A stretch of DNA of 64,000 bases from an uncultured Arachnia sp. (GTDB taxonomy: Bacteria > Actinomycetota > Actinomycetes > Propionibacteriales > Propionibacteriaceae): the NCBI GenBank assembly GCA_947493705.1, contig CANLSH010000002.1, positions 62,001 to 126,000 on the forward strand. Direction: 5' to 3'. Positions 18,126 to 27,813 of the stretch are shown here, piece after piece. The notes below the pieces were generated by a model. It was given only the letters and a program-made list of their open reading frames with translations. It searched no databases and had not been told where the DNA came from. How positions within the stretch are numbered: the first letter of the stretch is position 1; every line of letters begins with the position of its first letter. The position numbers and the translations under genes were made by a program.

Positions 18126-19691
18126 TCAGAAGAAACCCTGCGGTCCGGGCGCGTAGGAGACCAAGAGGTTCTTGGTCTGCTGATAGTGCTCGAGCATCAT
18201 GAGGTGGTTCTCCCGCCCGAAACCGGACTGCTTGTACCCGCCGAACGCCGCGTGCGCCGGGTACTGGTGGTAAGTGTTCGTCCACACCCGGCCAGCCTGG
18301 ATCGCACGCCCTGCGCGATACATCGTGTCGGCGCTGCGACTCCACACTCCGGCACCGAGGCCGTACAGGGTGTCGTTGGCGATCTCGATGGCCTCGTCGA
18401 AGTCCTTGAAGGTGGTCACCGAGACCACGGGACCGAAGATCTCCTCCTGGAATACGCGCATGGAGTTGTTGCCCTTGAACACGGTTGGCTGAATGTAGAA
18501 ACCGCCGTCGAGCCCGGGAACCGAGTCAACCTCACCACCGATCAGGACCTCGGCGCCCTCGGCACGACCAATGTCGAAGTAGCTCCTGATCTTCTCGAAC
18601 TGGTCGGAGGAAGCCTGCGCACCCACCATCGTTGTCGGGTCCAGCGGGTGGCCGCGCTTCACAGCTGCCACTCGCGGCAGCGCCCGAGCCATGAACTCGT
18701 CGTAGATCGACTCGTGGATGAGCGCGCGCGACGGGCACGTGCACACCTCGCCCTGGTTGAGCGCAAACATCGTGAAGCCCTCGATGGCCTTGTCCAGGTA
18801 GCTGTCGTCGGCGTCCATGAGATCGGCGAAGAACACATTCGGCGATTTGCCGCCCAACTCGAGGGTCACCGGGATGATGTTCTGGGTGGCGTACTGCATG
18901 ATCAGCCGCCCGGTGGTCGTCTCACCGGTGAAAGCGATCTTGGAAATCCGTGGGTTGGAAGCCAGCGGCTTTCCCGCCTCGAGACCGAAGCCATTGACGA
19001 CGTTCAGCACGCCATCGGGGATGATGTCCCCGATCAGGCTCATGAGGTAGAGGATCGATGCCGGCGTCTGTTCGGCGGGCTTCATGACGATCGCGTTGCC
19101 CGCGGCCAGCGCCGGGGCAAGCTTCCAGGTGGCCATGAGGATGGGGAAGTTCCACGGGATGATCTGCCCCACCACGCCGAGGGGCTCGTGGAAGTGGTAG
19201 GCGACGGTGTCCTCGTCGAGCTGGGAGAGACTGCCCTGTTGGGCGCGCAGCGCTCCGGCGAAGTAGCGGAAGTGATCTATTGCCAGCGGGATGTCGGCAG
19301 CGAGCGTCTCGCGCACCGGCTTGCCGTTCTCCCACGTCTCCGCGACGGCGATCTTCTCGAGGTTCTCCTCCATCCGGTCGGCGATGCGCAGCAGTACCAT
19401 CGCGCGCTCGGCGGGCGAGGTGCGCCCCCACGCCGGCGCGGCCGCATGCGCGGCGTCAAGCGCGAGTTCGATGTCCTCGGCGGTGCCGCGGGCCACGGAG
19501 GTGAAGGCTTTTCCTGTCACAGGACTCGGATTCTCGAAATAGTCGCCCTTGACCGGGGGCACCCACTTCCCGCCGATGTAGTTGTCGTAGCGCTTCTCAT
19601 AGCTCATGACGGCGCCCTCGGTGCCGGGCGCGGCATAGGTCTCAGGTGACGTGTGTGACTTCTGCTCTGCGTCGTCGGCTTCCTTGTACAT
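18126..19691 (-). CDS. Aldehyde dehydrogenase (NAD+), acetaldehyde-type
   Basis: A 521-residue ALDH superfamily enzyme oxidising aldehydes to acids. Recognisable are [17 protein letters not shown] (cofactor channel), [10 protein letters not shown], the general-base Glu in LELGGKSPN, the catalytic Cys in [11 protein letters not shown] (near 315), and [10 protein letters not shown]. The C-terminal [14 protein letters not shown] is typical of the acetaldehyde/ExaC-like group. The family start [18 protein letters not shown] confirms that the protein begins upstream of the internal ATG; the ATG at 19691 is used, giving about 15 more residues than relatives. Cotranscribed with the DUF779 gene 93 bp downstream. 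Confidence 0.9.
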   Translation of the reverse strand: MYKEADDAEQKSHTSPETYAAPGTEGAVMSYEKRYDNYIGGKWVPPVKGDYFENPSPVTGKAFTSVARGTAEDIELALDAAHAAAPAWGRTSPAERAMVLLRIADRMEENLEKIAVAETWENGKPVRETLAADIPLAIDHFRYFAGALRAQQGSLSQLDEDTVAYHFHEPLGVVGQIIPWNFPILMATWKLAPALAAGNAIVMKPAEQTPASILYLMSLIGDIIPDGVLNVVNGFGLEAGKPLASNPRISKIAFTGETTTGRLIMQYATQNIIPVTLELGGKSPNVFFADLMDADDSYLDKAIEGFTMFALNQGEVCTCPSRALIHESIYDEFMARALPRVAAVKRGHPLDPTTMVGAQASSDQFEKIRSYFDIGRAEGAEVLIGGEVDSVPGLDGGFYIQPTVFKGNNSMRVFQEEIFGPVVSVTTFKDFDEAIEIANDTLYGLGAGVWSRSADTMYRAGRAIQAGRVWTNTYHQYPAHAAFGGYKQSGFGRENHLMMLEHYQQTKNLLVSYAPGPQGFF

Positions 19692-19875
19692 CCTCTTACC
19701 CCCTGGGTTCGCGTCAACCGGTTCATCGCCGAACTGGCTGCCATGACACCTCTGCGTGCCGTGTCCACTGACGATAGAGCACAGGGAGTGCATGGCGGAA
19801 GACTTCGTGGCGTGCGAACCCTCAGCCGCGATGCGGGCAGTGATTCAGAGCGATTCTCCCTTTCCAGCCTTCTAG
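19692..19875 (-). other. Leader region of the aldehyde dehydrogenase operon
   Basis: The 184 bp between the ALDH start and the dispersed element hold no gene. The ORF frame of the ALDH stays open to 19793, but the encoded residues do not resemble the family. A promoter was not identified with confidence. Confidence 0.4.
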
Positions 19876-20037
19876 GGAGCCGCTGATCAATCATGTCCTG
19901 TCTGTGGCGCACCGGATCGGGCGATCTGGCGTCCCTACATCTGGATATGGACATCCAGTACACGCACCAGATGCAAGTGACACCATCTCATCCCGTCCGG
20001 CACGTCCTCGCCGAGAACAGCATTGATCAGCGCTTCC
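19876..20037 (+). repeat. MITE-like element, copy 1
   Basis: A 162-bp element with terminal inverted repeats: left GGAGCCGCTGATCAATCATG, right read inward GGAAGCGCTGATCAATGCTG. Both sides are flanked by CTAG (19872-19875 and 20038-20041), a 4-bp target duplication of the type made by IS5-like elements. The interior is nearly identical to copies at 26138 and 62200 and codes for nothing. The right flank CTAG also supplies the TAG stop codon of the adjoining NmrA-type gene. Confidence 0.82.
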
Positions 20038-20892
20038 CTAGGCGTTTGGATCGGCTGGCAGCCAGGCGCTTCTTTCCCGGCGTGCGAATTCGACGAAGTC
20101 GATGGGCTCACGGCTGAGCACGGTACGAACGTCGTCAGTCAGACCGGCGGCCAGCCCGAGACGAGCGGTGGTGTAGATCGCCGTGGTCACTGCAACCATC
20201 GCCCATGGCATCTTGAGAACGCGCCGGGCGTGCGAGGCGTAGCGAAGGACGCCAGGACGGTTGTAGCTGATGGGACGGCCCAACTCGGCGGAAAGAATCT
20301 CAGCGACGTGTTCATAGGTCAACGCTCGCGGACCCGTGACCGTCCAGGCCTTCTCAGCGTGGGTCCCTGGGTCCAGGAGTGCTGCGGCCGCGACGGCGCC
20401 GACGTCGGCGGCATCGACGAACGCGGTGGCCCCTTTGCCGGCTGGTACGAGGATGTTGTCGCGATCACGCACGTCACTGGCATGGGTGGTGGAGAGGTTC
20501 TGGTGGAAGAATGACGCTCGAATGAATGTCCACGACATGCCGGAGTCCCGTAGCCAGGCTTCGACGGCTGCATGCGGGACAACCCGGTTGCGTTCGGCAC
20601 CTTGCAGGGACAGGAACACCACGTGTTCAACCCCGGCCCCGCGCGCTGCAGCGAGAGCGGGAAGAAGATCACGCTTCACATTGCCGATGGCCGGGGGACG
20701 GACAAGAAACATTGAGCGCACACCAGCGAACGCCTGCTCCCACGTCTGCGGATCCGTGAAATCGAAACGAACTTCTTCCGTCGTCCCTCCTGTGGCCTTG
20801 CGCATTGCGAGCCGGATCTCCGCGCCTGCCTCCTGCAGGTCACGCACCACCGTGCGGCCGACGTTACCCGTTGCACCAGTGACCAGAATCAT
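20038..20892 (-). CDS. NmrA-like NAD(P)H-binding oxidoreductase
   Basis: A 284-residue atypical short-chain dehydrogenase. The Rossmann loop TGATGNVGR is at residues 5-13, followed by AMRKATGG in place of a nucleotide-specificity strand. There is no YxxxK pair in the classical place. The layout resembles NmrA/QorB-like quinone or nitrogen-sensing reductases. The ATG at 20892 is chosen; a GTG at 20901 adds three residues. The stop TAG lies inside the 4-bp duplication of the adjacent repeat element. A 19-bp palindrome sits 22 bp upstream of the start and probably controls the gene. Confidence 0.82.
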   Translation of the reverse strand: MILVTGATGNVGRTVVRDLQEAGAEIRLAMRKATGGTTEEVRFDFTDPQTWEQAFAGVRSMFLVRPPAIGNVKRDLLPALAAARGAGVEHVVFLSLQGAERNRVVPHAAVEAWLRDSGMSWTFIRASFFHQNLSTTHASDVRDRDNILVPAGKGATAFVDAADVGAVAAAALLDPGTHAEKAWTVTGPRALTYEHVAEILSAELGRPISYNRPGVLRYASHARRVLKMPWAMVAVTTAIYTTARLGLAAGLTDDVRTVLSREPIDFVEFARRERSAWLPADPNA

Positions 20893-20914
20893 AGTCAGCA
20901 CTCACCTCTCAAGC

Positions 20915-20933
20915 GTGTATGTCATACATACAC
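20915..20933 (-). promoter_or_regulatory. 19-bp perfect palindrome, probable operator of the NmrA-type gene
   Basis: GTGTATGT-CAT-ACATACAC is a perfect inverted repeat of two 8-bp arms with a 3-bp centre, in an otherwise GC-rich gap, just ahead of the start region. Size and symmetry fit a dimeric repressor such as HxlR, TetR or MarR, which often control quinone or electrophile detoxification reductases. No such regulator is encoded within the window, so it would act in trans. Confidence 0.6.
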
Positions 20934-21066
20934 GATTCCGCAACGGTGGTTGACGTCAGAGGGAGCTGAGCAACGAGTTGCGAGCAGGTTGATGTTCCCC
21001 ATGCGGGCGCTGGCCGAGGTTTGGGCAGACGGAGGAAGCCGTGACAATGTGTGACATTCTCAGCTC

Positions 21067-22458
21067 GTGACGCACCGGATGAAAGGCCATGCAACGACTG
21101 CTCAGTCCGGTTCTCCGCTGGGTTGGGTGCTGGGAATCACCTTGGCGGGGCTGGTGTTCGACGGCTACGACCTCGTCGTCTACGGGGCGGTGATGCCTGA
21201 GTTCCGCCAACCGGGTGGACTGATCCACGACGCTCTCGCTCCCGAGAATCAGGCGGCTCTGACCGCATCCTTCAGTGCTACGACGCTGACCCCGGCCATG
21301 CAGACAGCACTCGCGGAAGCCGCCTCACTCGGCGGACTGCTGGGAAGTGCGGCGCTGTTCGGTGTTCTCGCGGGAGCGCTGGTGGTGGGAACGGTGGGGG
21401 ATCGGGTGGGGCGTCGCAGACCCATGCTCGTGTCCATCGCCTGGCTCTCAGTGGGCATGGCGTTGACGGCGATGTCCACGTCGGCAGTGATGTTCGGAGT
21501 CCTGCGATTCCTCACGGGACTGGGAATCGGGGCGCTGGTGGCCACCACGGCCGCAGTGGTGTCGGAATTTGCACCCAAAGGACGCAAGAACCTGTCGAAT
21601 GCCGTGGTCTACAGCGGGGTGCCGCTCGGTTCAACGCTTTCGGCGCTCGCCGCCATCGCGTTGCTTGACCCCATCGGGTGGCGTGGGCTGTTCTGGATTG
21701 GCGCCCTGCCGCTGGTCACACTGCTGCCCATCGCGTGGCTCAAGCTACCGGAATCGCCGGCCTGGCTGGAATCGCGGGAGGCGTACCGGGCCGGACTGGA
21801 AACCCGTGACACTGTGACGGCTGAGCGCATCGGGTTCGCCGGACTGCTGGGAGCACGATTCCTGCTCCCCACCGTCCTGCTCGGCCTGCTGAGCGCGACG
21901 GGGCTGCTGCTCGTGTACTCCCTCAACACATGGCTGCCGCAACTCACGGGTCCACTGCTCGGTTCCCGTGCCGCGTTGACGCTTCTTCTTGCGCTCAACC
22001 TGGGAGCGGTACTTGGAGGTCTGTTCGGATCGACGCTTGCCGATCGTTGGGGCGCAAGACCTGTCATCGCCGCGTTCTTCGCCGTCGGAGGTGTGGGAAT
22101 GCTGCTGGTGACTGCCACGGACAGCCCTGACCTGATCGGATTCCTGTTGGTCGTGATCAGCGTGGTGGGGATGGGCACCTCCGGAACGCAGACGTTGATC
22201 TACGGTTTCGTCGCGAACTACTACCCGACGTCCATGCGGGCGGCCGCTGTCGCGTGGTGTGCGGGATTCGGGAGGCTCGGCGGCGTGGCAGGACCGATCG
22301 TCGGCGGGTTACTGGCTGCGGCATTCCCCGGCGACCCGACGCCGGTGTTCTGGGTCCTTGCCGGAGTCTGCGGCTTCGGCGTCGTCATCTGCCTTGCGAC
22401 ACCATCGTCCGCAGCATCCATGTCAACCGCGAGGAGCCGACCGGAAATGCCGGGATGA
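21067..22458 (+). CDS. MFS transporter, aromatic acid:H+ symporter (AAHS) type
   Basis: A 463-residue twelve-helix major facilitator. The first helix carries DGYDLVVYGAVMP, the DGxD-type motif of the aromatic acid:proton symporters (PcaK/BenK family), and the loop GDRVGRRRPM is the MFS A-motif, repeated in the second half as ADRWGARPV. It probably imports benzoate-like or hydroxylated aromatic acids, but no catabolic genes are next to it. The start is a GTG at 21067; an ATG at 21079 is possible. Its last codons overlap the beginning of a 100-bp dispersed repeat. Confidence 0.88.
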   Translation: MTHRMKGHATTAQSGSPLGWVLGITLAGLVFDGYDLVVYGAVMPEFRQPGGLIHDALAPENQAALTASFSATTLTPAMQTALAEAASLGGLLGSAALFGVLAGALVVGTVGDRVGRRRPMLVSIAWLSVGMALTAMSTSAVMFGVLRFLTGLGIGALVATTAAVVSEFAPKGRKNLSNAVVYSGVPLGSTLSALAAIALLDPIGWRGLFWIGALPLVTLLPIAWLKLPESPAWLESREAYRAGLETRDTVTAERIGFAGLLGARFLLPTVLLGLLSATGLLLVYSLNTWLPQLTGPLLGSRAALTLLLALNLGAVLGGLFGSTLADRWGARPVIAAFFAVGGVGMLLVTATDSPDLIGFLLVVISVVGMGTSGTQTLIYGFVANYYPTSMRAAAVAWCAGFGRLGGVAGPIVGGLLAAAFPGDPTPVFWVLAGVCGFGVVICLATPSSAASMSTARSRPEMPG

Positions 22459-22540
22459 GTGGTCGCCGAGCCGTATAACTCCGTGGTGGGGAGTGGATGC
22501 GGCGAGTCCGGTCGCGAGGTGCCCGAGTGCAACGTGACCC
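22441..22540 (+). repeat. Dispersed ~100-bp repeat, copy A
   Basis: The sequence CCGGAAATGCCGGGATGAGT and about 80 further bases match 32937-33040 at roughly four positions in five over the first 79 bases. Shared words include GTATA, GGTGGG, AGTGG and TGCGGCG. This copy begins in the last six codons of the MFS gene and runs into the gap before the convergent PIG-L gene. There is no coding potential and the function is unknown. Confidence 0.6.
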
Positions 22541-22558
22541 TCGGACCGCTGTGGGATG

Positions 22559-25500
22559 TCACCTCGGTTTGAACATCACGATGTTGTTGAACACCCATTC
22601 ATTGCTCTGGCTGAAGGTGTAGCCACCACCTACCTTCGGTGTCGCCTTGTAGAGCGTCACCTCAGCGTAGGAACGGCAGCCGCTTCCGCCGGTACGCGGT
22701 GTGTCGCACTCCGTGCGCCACTTGCGGCCATCGGCAGCGGTCCAGCTGCCGTCGTAGCCCAAGGGGTTCTCCGCCCATTGCGCGCGCTTCATGTAGGGCA
22801 GGTAGGTCAGGTTGTTGAACACCCACCCCTGCGTGACCTGGAAGCCATTGCGCCCCTTGGACACCGTGGTGGCCCAGATGTCGGTACGGCACCGCGTCGT
22901 CTGCGAATACGGTTCACACGTGGTGAACCACATTCTGCCGTTGACGTTGTGGGCACCGGGCAGCGTGTAGGGAGCGCTGGGTTCGAACTCCGAAGGGGCA
23001 CCCGGTGTTGGTGAGCTGGGCGGTGGTGAGCTGGGAGGCGGTGAGCTGGGCGAAGTCTCCTCCTCGACCACCGGATACTCCCAGGCATTGACTGCGCCCG
23101 AGTCGGAGCGGAACGAAAGGACGATGGCCCCATCGTCAGCGAGTGCTGTCAGAGCATCTGACGAGAGCGGCAGAACCACGCTGCTCTCTCCGATGCCCAC
23201 CTCGTCCGTCGAATTGGCCAGTAGGTGACCTCCCATGTCCGTGCCCCACGCGGCGGCGGTTCCCTCATCGTCGGAACACACTGAGAAACCGAGCTCGTCG
23301 CCCTCGCATGTTGTTTCCCACACGGGCACCATGCCGAAGATGCCCTGCCATGCAAACGCCCTGAGCGTTCCGGCCTCCGTGCTGTTGACCATGAGGGTGG
23401 CAGCGTCGTCACCAATGGTGATGCTGTCCACTTCCAGTGCCCGGCTCGCCGGCAGCCCAGAGATCGTCACGCCGCGGGTGGCCGACTGATGAATGGTCTG
23501 CGGTGATTCCACACCCATCAGTGCCGTGTCAGGGATGATCGGATCGCCGGGGACCGTGGGACGGTCATCGGGAGCGTTGTACCCGTCCAAATAGGCGTGG
23601 CCCCACCTGTAGGGCTCGGACTGCTGGCTACCGAACGGCGACCACGCCAAACGGGTTTTCCCAATGTAGTTCTGCGTGTCCGAGTCGTAGGGTGTCACGT
23701 TGAACCCGAGATAGTTGGGGTCGACGTCGTTGTACGCGGCGCTGCCCGTGGGTGCCGTGCCTGTCGTCACAGCTGCCGGCAGATCAGCCAGGGCGATTTT
23801 CGTTTCGACGGTGTACCCGCCACCTTCATAGCTGCCGTCGGCATTGCGTGCGGCTTGTACCGCAACCTCCTGTCCCGGAGCGTTCGGGGCTTCCTTGATG
23901 GATGACGCCAACGCTCCGGATGAGAAACCCTGGTGGTGATCCGCGTCGCGGCTCCAGCAAGGTCCGTTGACTCCATTCCCGGCCGCCCCTGATGGATCGT
24001 CCGTGCCAGGAATGATGCCGGATTTGTAGGTGGTGGACGTATCGGGTGAGCCGCTGAGTGGATCGAGCAGCACCTCCACGGAATCCACCAGCCAGTGGCC
24101 GGTGCAGCGCCCGGGGGGTGGGGCCACGCTGGCTTGGTCATCAACGACGCGTGCCATGACATAGATGTCATCGCCATGCCAGGCCAGACGCATGGTGCTC
24201 CCGGCGCCACAGTCAGTGCCGTCGGGTTCGCAGTCCCTGCCCTCCCACTTCCGACCGATGTCCAACTCGGGCCCGTACACAGCGTCCGCCTCGCCGTCAA
24301 CCGTCGGCGCCGAGGCTGCCTGCGGTATCACGGTGGTGGGAACGACCACGAGGCTCAACGACTCAGTGCTGACAGCACCAGCGGCGGTGGCACTGGTGGT
24401 GATCTCGATGTTCTCCCGCTGCCCACCCGGATCGGAGGCGTCGGTGTGGGTGACAATGAAGTCCACGGTCGTCTCTGCGTCAGGTGCGAGATCCGTGAAC
24501 GGCTTGCTTGTTGCATCCGCGGTGATTCCGTCGGGCAGTGTGAGGCTGACTTCACCGGACTGGGGTTGGGCGGTGCGGTTGGTCACCACGACCGGGACGG
24601 TCACCGTCTCGCCGGCGCCCAACTGGCGCTCAGCATCGGAGCGTCCGCCGACGTAGGTGAACTCTTCTGCCCACTCCATGTACTCCGCGTAGTTGCCCCA
24701 GCGCTGGAAGCGGCCCTCCACGCCGGGCACCACCTGGACACGAGTGTTGTTGTACGCCGATACCGTTCCGTTCTCGAAGGAGGCCGAGATCTTCTGGGCC
24801 TCGAGGGAGGCGTCGGCGGGCGGCGTGACGGTGAAGGTTGCGGTGGCATCCGCCGTGGTGGTGATGGGTCCCAGTCTGGCAGTGTCGGTCACCTCCCAGC
24901 CGGTCGGTACCTCCAGTGTGACGTCGCCCTCGGGAAGCGTTTCGGCACCTGAGGTGGCCGATACCGTGACCTCGAACGGGACGCCCGGCGCCTGGAAGTA
25001 GTCCTCGACGTCGATGGTGTAGGTGGATCCCAGTGGCATGCCCCCGGGGTCGGCCTTGACGGCGCCGAAGAGAATTGCATCATCGCGAGCGTTGCCCTCG
25101 GAGCCGTTTGGCTGGATCGGCACGATTGATTTCACGATGTCATAGCGTTCACAGGCGCCTTCCCGGAGTTCGGAATACTTGCTTCGTGCCTGTGTGGCGT
25201 GGGCCATGTAGCCTTCTCGGCCCACTTGGGCCCAGGTCTTGGCGCTTCCCGCCGGTTGCCCCTGCACGTTGCCCTCCACCCATGTGTAGGGCGAGTCGTA
25301 ACCGGTCCATGTGCCCACGACCGTGAATGGATTGTCTGCTGCCGGTGTGAAACCTGTGTTGCATTCAGACGCAAGTTGACCACCGGTTCCCTGCCGGCCC
25401 CACCGGCTGTTCGTGATCGTCTTCACCTGCCAGACATCGACGGCGTCCTCGCCGGTGAGTTGCTCAGGAAACATTGTTGGGTCGGCGGCCATCGCGGCGG

Positions 25501-26068
25501 CCTCCCACACCACCCGGCCGGCGTACTGGTGATTTCCGTGGCCCACGGCCATCGAGGGGGACCACCCGACAAGGATCTCCGGCTGCGTCTGCCGGATGAC
25601 ATGCACCACCTGGCGTTGTATGCGATCCGAACCCCACACCTGCTCCGTGAGGGGGGCGCTGGTGTTGTAGTAGAAGTCGACGGCGTCGATGTTGTAGATG
25701 TCCAGGGTGTCTGTGCGGTAGTGGGAGGCCCGGTCCTCGTTCTCACGACGCAGACCAAGATCAGGTCCTGCCTGGTCCCCGACGGAGTTTGAGCCACCTT
25801 CGCCACGCGTGAGCATGATGATGCCGCAGTTCACGTCGTAGCGGTCCTGCCAGACGCCACACGGGGTGATGAAGCCGGCATCATCGTCCGGATGTGCCCA
25901 CAGGCCCATCACATCGATCTTCTCCGGGTTCACCTCCGTGGAGATGAAGGGCTCATCGACGGTCAGGGCTGGTGGTGGTTCCGCGGAGGCAGGCACCACC
26001 GTCGTGAATCCTATGGTCAGCGCGCCGGCCATCGCCAGAACTCGCCGTCTCCATGTGCGGTGCAGCAT
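22559..26068 (-). CDS. Large secreted PIG-L/LmbE-type deacetylase with sugar-binding and C-terminal repeat modules
   Basis: A 1169-residue exported multidomain protein. Residues 1-30 are a signal peptide (basic start, hydrophobic core, ASA-E). The catalytic PIG-L domain follows with AHPDDDA (near 60) and VGHGNHQYAG (near 190), the metal ligands of LmbE-type N-acetylglucosamine deacetylases. Then come NEW3-like beta domains (alpha-galactosidase associated), a CBM9-like carbohydrate-binding domain starting at VDGEADAVYG, a further beta domain, and a Ser-Pro linker. The last 125 residues are two related Cys-pair repeats (TTCEPYSQTTRC and TECDTPRTGGSGC). The same module ends the M23 peptidase at 39832. 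Likely acts on surface or environmental glycans. The ATG at 26068 is chosen by the signal peptide. Confidence 0.85.
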   Translation of the reverse strand: MLHRTWRRRVLAMAGALTIGFTTVVPASAEPPPALTVDEPFISTEVNPEKIDVMGLWAHPDDDAGFITPCGVWQDRYDVNCGIIMLTRGEGGSNSVGDQAGPDLGLRRENEDRASHYRTDTLDIYNIDAVDFYYNTSAPLTEQVWGSDRIQRQVVHVIRQTQPEILVGWSPSMAVGHGNHQYAGRVVWEAAAMAADPTMFPEQLTGEDAVDVWQVKTITNSRWGRQGTGGQLASECNTGFTPAADNPFTVVGTWTGYDSPYTWVEGNVQGQPAGSAKTWAQVGREGYMAHATQARSKYSELREGACERYDIVKSIVPIQPNGSEGNARDDAILFGAVKADPGGMPLGSTYTIDVEDYFQAPGVPFEVTVSATSGAETLPEGDVTLEVPTGWEVTDTARLGPITTTADATATFTVTPPADASLEAQKISASFENGTVSAYNNTRVQVVPGVEGRFQRWGNYAEYMEWAEEFTYVGGRSDAERQLGAGETVTVPVVVTNRTAQPQSGEVSLTLPDGITADATSKPFTDLAPDAETTVDFIVTHTDASDPGGQRENIEITTSATAAGAVSTESLSLVVVPTTVIPQAASAPTVDGEADAVYGPELDIGRKWEGRDCEPDGTDCGAGSTMRLAWHGDDIYVMARVVDDQASVAPPPGRCTGHWLVDSVEVLLDPLSGSPDTSTTYKSGIIPGTDDPSGAAGNGVNGPCWSRDADHHQGFSSGALASSIKEAPNAPGQEVAVQAARNADGSYEGGGYTVETKIALADLPAAVTTGTAPTGSAAYNDVDPNYLGFNVTPYDSDTQNYIGKTRLAWSPFGSQQSEPYRWGHAYLDGYNAPDDRPTVPGDPIIPDTALMGVESPQTIHQSATRGVTISGLPASRALEVDSITIGDDAATLMVNSTEAGTLRAFAWQGIFGMVPVWETTCEGDELGFSVCSDDEGTAAAWGTDMGGHLLANSTDEVGIGESSVVLPLSSDALTALADDGAIVLSFRSDSGAVNAWEYPVVEEETSPSSPPPSSPPPSSPTPGAPSEFEPSAPYTLPGAHNVNGRMWFTTCEPYSQTTRCRTDIWATTVSKGRNGFQVTQGWVFNNLTYLPYMKRAQWAENPLGYDGSWTAADGRKWRTECDTPRTGGSGCRSYAEVTLYKATPKVGGGYTFSQSNEWVFNNIVMFKPR

Positions 26069-26137
26069 CGTGACAAACCCCCAACTGCGGACCTCATCGT
26101 CCGCTCGCGTGTGATGCCGTGGTCGCCCTGAGCCTGG

Positions 26138-26300
26138 GGAACCACTGATCAATCATGTCCTTGCCGTGACGCACCGGATCGGGCGATCTGGCGCCCCTAG
26201 ATCTGGATATGGACATCGAAGTACACGCACCAGATGTCGAGACGCCATCTCATACCGCCCGGCCAAGTCCTCGCCGAGAACAGCATTGATCAGCGCTACC
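26138..26300 (+). repeat. MITE-like element, copy 2
   Basis: A 163-bp copy beginning GGAACCACTGATCAATCATG and ending CATTGATCAGCGCTACC. The flanks are CTGG on the left and CTAG on the right, one base different, so the target duplication has drifted. It lies 69 bp upstream of the PIG-L gene start, where it could affect its promoter. It carries no ORF of its own. The 127 bp that follow to 26427 are unusually AT-rich, with no gene. Confidence 0.82.
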
Positions 26301-26427
26301 CTAGAAAGAATCTGCACTGAAACGCAATGCTTTGCTTGATAATGATCGAAGTTGATAGCCTGCTGAAGGATTTGTAGGTGCGTCGAAGGGCTTGAGGCTT
26401 GACCCGTTCACAACTATTGATCCGGTG

Positions 26428-27813
26428 TCATTGATTGGTGAACAGTGCGTCGATCTCAGGATGCGCGCGTCGGTAGCCGTCCAGCAACTCCCGTCCACGC
26501 TTCGGGGAGTCGACCAGTGGGTGAATGGAGAACCCCTCCCAGGCCTTTACCGCGGATCCGGTCAGCGCGGCCTCGCAGATTGCTGATTCGGAGGCGCGCA
26601 GCCGAGCGATCATGCCCAGCTGCATGAGGCTCAGTGGGGCCACCGGCAGCGGATGGATGCCCGTCCCGTCAACCAGGCAACCCACCTCGAGTACGAGGTC
26701 GGCAGGCAGTTCCTCAACGATGAGGCCGCCGCCCGAGTTGTTCCCGACGTCAAGAATCATTCGCTCCGGTTCACCTGTTGCCAGCGCCGTCATGAGGCGC
26801 AGTGCCACTTCCTGGTACCCGCCCCCGGCAATGTCTTCTTCTCGACGCTCCTCGTCACGTGCCTCAGCCATGTAGGTGGACTCGCGCTCCCGCAGGGCAG
26901 CGTGCCAGGTACGCAGAGGGGAATCGCTATCGGCGATGTCGTCGTCGAACTGGCGTTGCTCCTCGGCCAGGAACTCTCCGCGCGTCTGCCCGGCGGACAG
27001 GATGTTTGCGATGGCTTCATCTGTGTGCCAGTAGTAGTAGAAGTACTCATTCGGCAGCGCGCCGATCGCCCGGACCCAGTCCTTGCCGATCAGTCGCGCT
27101 TCCTCAATCTGGTCCAGGGCCGCGTCGCTGTCCAGTACTGCGGGCATCTGATCCACGCCATCAATCCTGACGGATCGCAGCCACCCCATGTGGTTGACGC
27201 CCACGTAGTCATACTCGACGCGATCCTGATCGTCCTCGAGCGAGACCCCGAGCAGTCGCGACACCCGCCGCACCAGACCGATCGGGGTGTCGCAGATGCC
27301 CACGACACGGTCGCCGAGAACGCTTCGCATCGCCTGGGTGACGATTCCTGCGGGATTGGTGAAGTTGATGGTCCACGCCTCAGGAGCGACTTCGGCGATC
27401 GTTCTGGCCACGTTGTGCATCACGGGGATGGTGCGCAGCGCATAGGCCAAGCCACCGGGCCCGATCGTCTCCTGGCCGAGCTCACCCAGGTCCAGCGCCA
27501 CTCGTTCGTCTTTCGCTCGCCCGGCTGAGCCGCCGACGCGGATGGCGGAGAAGACGAAATCTGCGCCGGTCAGCGCTTCGCGCAGGTCTGTGGTGGTGGT
27601 CACACGTGGCGCCCGCGTTGGGTCGGGAAGCAGCGCTGTGCGCTCAGCCAGGATCCTCTCGATCGTGTGGAGCCGCTCCGGGAAGGCGTCGTGCAGAGCA
27701 ATCTCGTCGAGGCGGATGCTGGGCCGCCCAGCGGAGGCGAGGGCGTTGGTGACGATGGCATCGTGGATGAGCGGGACTCTGAAACCGCCGCCTCCAAGAA
27801 TTGTGAGCTTCAT
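26428..27813 (-). CDS. Glycoside hydrolase family 4 enzyme (6-phospho-beta-glucosidase type)
   Basis: A 461-residue NAD- and metal-dependent GH4 glycosidase. The Rossmann start ILGGGGFRVP is at residues 4-13, NPAG occurs in FTNPAGIV, the metal-binding Cys is in GICDTPIG (near 171) and the His in VGVNHMGW (near 206). GH4 enzymes cleave by a redox-elimination mechanism. The CDTP motif groups it with phospho-glycoside hydrolases rather than the CHxx alpha-glycosidases, so a 6-phosphorylated beta-glucoside is the best guess. It is translationally coupled to the DeoR regulator (ATGA at 27810-27813). No PTS is present; see the facing ABC operon. Confidence 0.88.
   Translation of the reverse strand: MKLTILGGGGFRVPLIHDAIVTNALASAGRPSIRLDEIALHDAFPERLHTIERILAERTALLPDPTRAPRVTTTTDLREALTGADFVFSAIRVGGSAGRAKDERVALDLGELGQETIGPGGLAYALRTIPVMHNVARTIAEVAPEAWTINFTNPAGIVTQAMRSVLGDRVVGICDTPIGLVRRVSRLLGVSLEDDQDRVEYDYVGVNHMGWLRSVRIDGVDQMPAVLDSDAALDQIEEARLIGKDWVRAIGALPNEYFYYYWHTDEAIANILSAGQTRGEFLAEEQRQFDDDIADSDSPLRTWHAALRERESTYMAEARDEERREEDIAGGGYQEVALRLMTALATGEPERMILDVGNNSGGGLIVEELPADLVLEVGCLVDGTGIHPLPVAPLSLMQLGMIARLRASESAICEAALTGSAVKAWEGFSIHPLVDSPKRGRELLDGYRRAHPEIDALFTNQ

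Noticed and set aside
19893-20117. Frames spanning the dispersed element
   Set aside because: They are not conserved between the three copies and run across the element borders, so they are not element genes.
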